A stretch of DNA of 7,845 nt from Sulfurimonas sp. GTDB taxonomy: Bacteria; Campylobacterota; Campylobacteria; Campylobacterales; Sulfurimonadaceae. Below, piece after piece: positions 6,620-7,845 of this stretch. A model generated the notes under the pieces. The model did not search any database. It saw only the letters and a list, made by a program, of their open reading frames with translations, and had not been told where the DNA came from. How positions within the stretch are numbered: the first letter of the stretch is position 1; every line of letters begins with the position of its first letter. Both the position numbers and the translations under genes were made by a program. The stretch covers positions 1-7,845 of the forward strand of contig JANTGW010000040.1 of assembly GCA_024762705.1 (NCBI GenBank). The letters are read 5' to 3'.

Positions 6620-7384
6620 GTGGGCTGGGCAGAAATATTTAATGAAACAAATATAGTAGCCTTTCTTTTACTGTTTTTTCGTTTTGCAGCCTTATTTATT
6701 GCTGTTCCTATTTTCAATCATCAAAATATTCCTATGAACATAAAAGCAACAATGGCTTTTTTCTTTACAGTTGTTTTTTACTCTTCAATGCCGGCATTAA
6801 CTATTACTATTGATGTTCCTACTATTATCATAGCCGTGTTGGGCGAGCTCCTACTCGGACTTTCAGTGGGCATTATCTTGCAGTTGGCCTATAACATTAT
6901 TTCTTTTGCAGGCGGACAAATATCTTTTATGATGGGTTTTTCAATGGCAAGTGCAATTGACCCGCAATCAGGTGTTTCAATGCCTATTATTTCCCAGTTT
7001 CTTTCTTTAATGGGGCTCATGATTTTACTTGCACTTAACCTGCATCACTGGATGCTGCTGTTTATAGACAGCTCCTTAAAGACAGTACCACTGGGGGGCT
7101 TTGTGATGAGTAAAGATCTGTTTAATTACATTATGCATGCTGCTTCAAATATGTTTTTCGTAGGTTTTATCATTGCATTTCCCATAATTGCTCTTTCTTG
7201 GCTGGCTGATGTGATTTTTGGAATGCTTATGAAAACAATGCCGCAATTTAACCTTTTGGTAATAGGTTTCCCAATTAAAATCATGGTGGCATTTGTTGTG
7301 CTTATAGCGACTTTTACCGCAACTATGTTGATATTAAAAGGAGAGGTGCAAGAAGCATTTAACTTTTTAGAAATGCTTTTTTAG
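6620..7384 (+). CDS. fliR: Flagellar export apparatus protein FliR
   Basis: FliR, an integral membrane part of the FliPQR core that forms the gate of the flagellar type III export apparatus. The 254-aa product is very hydrophobic with about six candidate membrane segments (for example 12-32, 41-59, 66-96, 124-143, 172-194 and 214-238). Family signatures are GELLLGLSVG (75-84), GFSMASAIDPQSG (105-117) and MPQFNLLVIGFPIKI (206-220). Length matches the family (about 250-260 aa). The start is GTG, supported by AAAGAGGA (6605-6612) 7 bases upstream, which overlaps the ABC stop codon; with a 13-base gap the two genes are probably co-transcribed. Other flagellar genes are not in the window, consistent with the scattered flagellar genes of this phylum. 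Confidence 0.96.
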   Translation: MGWAEIFNETNIVAFLLLFFRFAALFIAVPIFNHQNIPMNIKATMAFFFTVVFYSSMPALTITIDVPTIIIAVLGELLLGLSVGIILQLAYNIISFAGGQISFMMGFSMASAIDPQSGVSMPIISQFLSLMGLMILLALNLHHWMLLFIDSSLKTVPLGGFVMSKDLFNYIMHAASNMFFVGFIIAFPIIALSWLADVIFGMLMKTMPQFNLLVIGFPIKIMVAFVVLIATFTATMLILKGEVQEAFNFLEMLF

Positions 7385-7392
7385 TTTTTTTT

Positions 7393-7401
7393 TGATACAA
7401 T
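7393..7401 (+). promoter_or_regulatory. Putative extended -10 (TGATACAAT) upstream of the acidic protein gene
   Basis: TG-A-TACAAT directly follows a run of nine T (7385-7393, the last T shared). Transcription would start near 7408, giving a 5' UTR of about 48 nt. No -35 hexamer is obvious. Read-through from fliR is also likely, because no terminator hairpin is seen after it. Confidence 0.45.
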
Positions 7402-7455
7402 AGTGACAATAGAGATTTTTGAAATTCAATCAACAAATCATCCAAAGGAACATGC

Positions 7456-7845
7456 GTGAAAATATTACTTTTAAATGATAATCCTGTAGTAAATAAACTA
7501 GTTACATTAAGTGCACAAAAAACTTCCGATGAAGTTGATATTGCTTCTAATATTGAAGGTGTAGAATCCCAAGATTATGATTTATTGATTGTTGATGACA
7601 GTGTTTACAGTGATGATTTGTTAAATGAACTGAATTCAAAAATAAAATATAAAAAATCACTTTTTATATGTGCAAAAGAGACAGAAGAAGAGCCTGAATC
7701 TTTTTCATCAATACTTAGAAAACCTTTTTTACCGACTGATTTGGTAGAATTGTTCATGATGCTTGATAAAGAACTTGAGAGTGAAATGGATGAAGTTTTA
7801 CCAGAAGAAGTGGATGAAAAAACAGATGAAGAAACAGGTGAAGAA
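7456..7845 (+). CDS. Acidic protein with degenerate receiver-like N-terminal domain (3' partial)
   Basis: An open frame from GTG at 7456 runs through the window edge (130 codons seen). The start is supported by AAAGGA (7444-7449) 6 bases upstream. The first 105 residues resemble a CheY-like receiver: strand 1 MKILLLNDNPVV, strand 3 YDLLIVDDS (41-49) with D47/D48 near the phospho-acceptor position, strand 4 KSLFICAKE (67-75) and the conserved Lys-Pro-Phe (89-91) in strand 5. The usual paired acids after strand 1 are reduced to NDN, and the strand 4 Thr/Ser is missing (Cys-Ala), so phosphorylation is doubtful. From about residue 106 the sequence turns strongly acidic (EEVDEKTDEETGEE at the edge). 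Place and composition match the gene called 'highly acidic protein' beside fliR in Campylobacter jejuni (from memory). Function unknown; a flagellar or scaffold role is only suggested by the neighbourhood. Confidence 0.8.
   Translation, partial: MKILLLNDNPVVNKLVTLSAQKTSDEVDIASNIEGVESQDYDLLIVDDSVYSDDLLNELNSKIKYKKSLFICAKETEEEPESFSSILRKPFLPTDLVELFMMLDKELESEMDEVLPEEVDEKTDEETGEE

Noticed and set aside
7375..7393. T-rich stretch at the end of fliR as a terminator
   Set aside because: No GC-containing hairpin precedes the T-run, so it does not qualify as a rho-independent terminator.

Overview
The window looks like a piece of an AT-rich chromosome from the Campylobacterota (Epsilonproteobacteria), most likely a Sulfurimonas-like sulfur oxidiser or a close relative. 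Three things point there: the gene order rpsB - tsf - (extra gene) - ABC ATPase - fliR - acidic protein, which matches from memory the Campylobacter jejuni order rpsB-tsf-ABC-fliR-'highly acidic protein' except for the extra gene; the long EF-Ts; and a DUF3373-type outer-membrane protein. No mobile element, tRNA, rRNA or CRISPR array was seen.

Left part (1-2497). The 3' end of a GGDEF-EAL cyclic-di-GMP signalling gene enters from the left on the + strand. It converges on a - strand gene for an outer-membrane beta-barrel protein with a coiled-coil and acidic N-terminal region. The two stop codons share the palindrome CTAG at 923-926. An 11-bp perfect hairpin at 885-909 lies inside the EAL gene, just past the end of the outer-membrane gene.

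Divergent gap (2498-2807, 310 bases). It holds the ribosome binding site and a probable -10 for the outer-membrane gene on the - strand, an AT-rich middle without genes, a consensus -10 (TATAAT, 2648-2653) for rpsB, and a leader of about 150 nt. The leader's second half folds into a branched structure that may be an S2 autoregulatory element.

Right part (2808-7845, all + strand). rpsB and tsf form a tight translation operon ending in a weak hairpin terminator. Next comes a type II NADH dehydrogenase-like flavoprotein, then a LolD-like ABC ATPase without a permease, then fliR of the flagellar export apparatus, and finally the start of an acidic protein with a degenerate CheY-like receiver fold, cut by the window edge. 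The flavoprotein and ABC genes each have a perfect TATAAT exactly 6 nt before the ATG and no Shine-Dalgarno sequence, so both look like leaderless transcripts. fliR follows the ABC gene by 13 bases and is probably co-transcribed with it. The acidic gene has its own extended -10.

Functionally the window mixes housekeeping translation (S2, EF-Ts), respiration (flavoprotein), motility (FliR), second-messenger turnover (EAL) and an envelope protein. The most interesting parts are the structured rpsB leader, the paired leaderless promoters, and the uncharacterised ABC ATPase and acidic protein that keep company with fliR.
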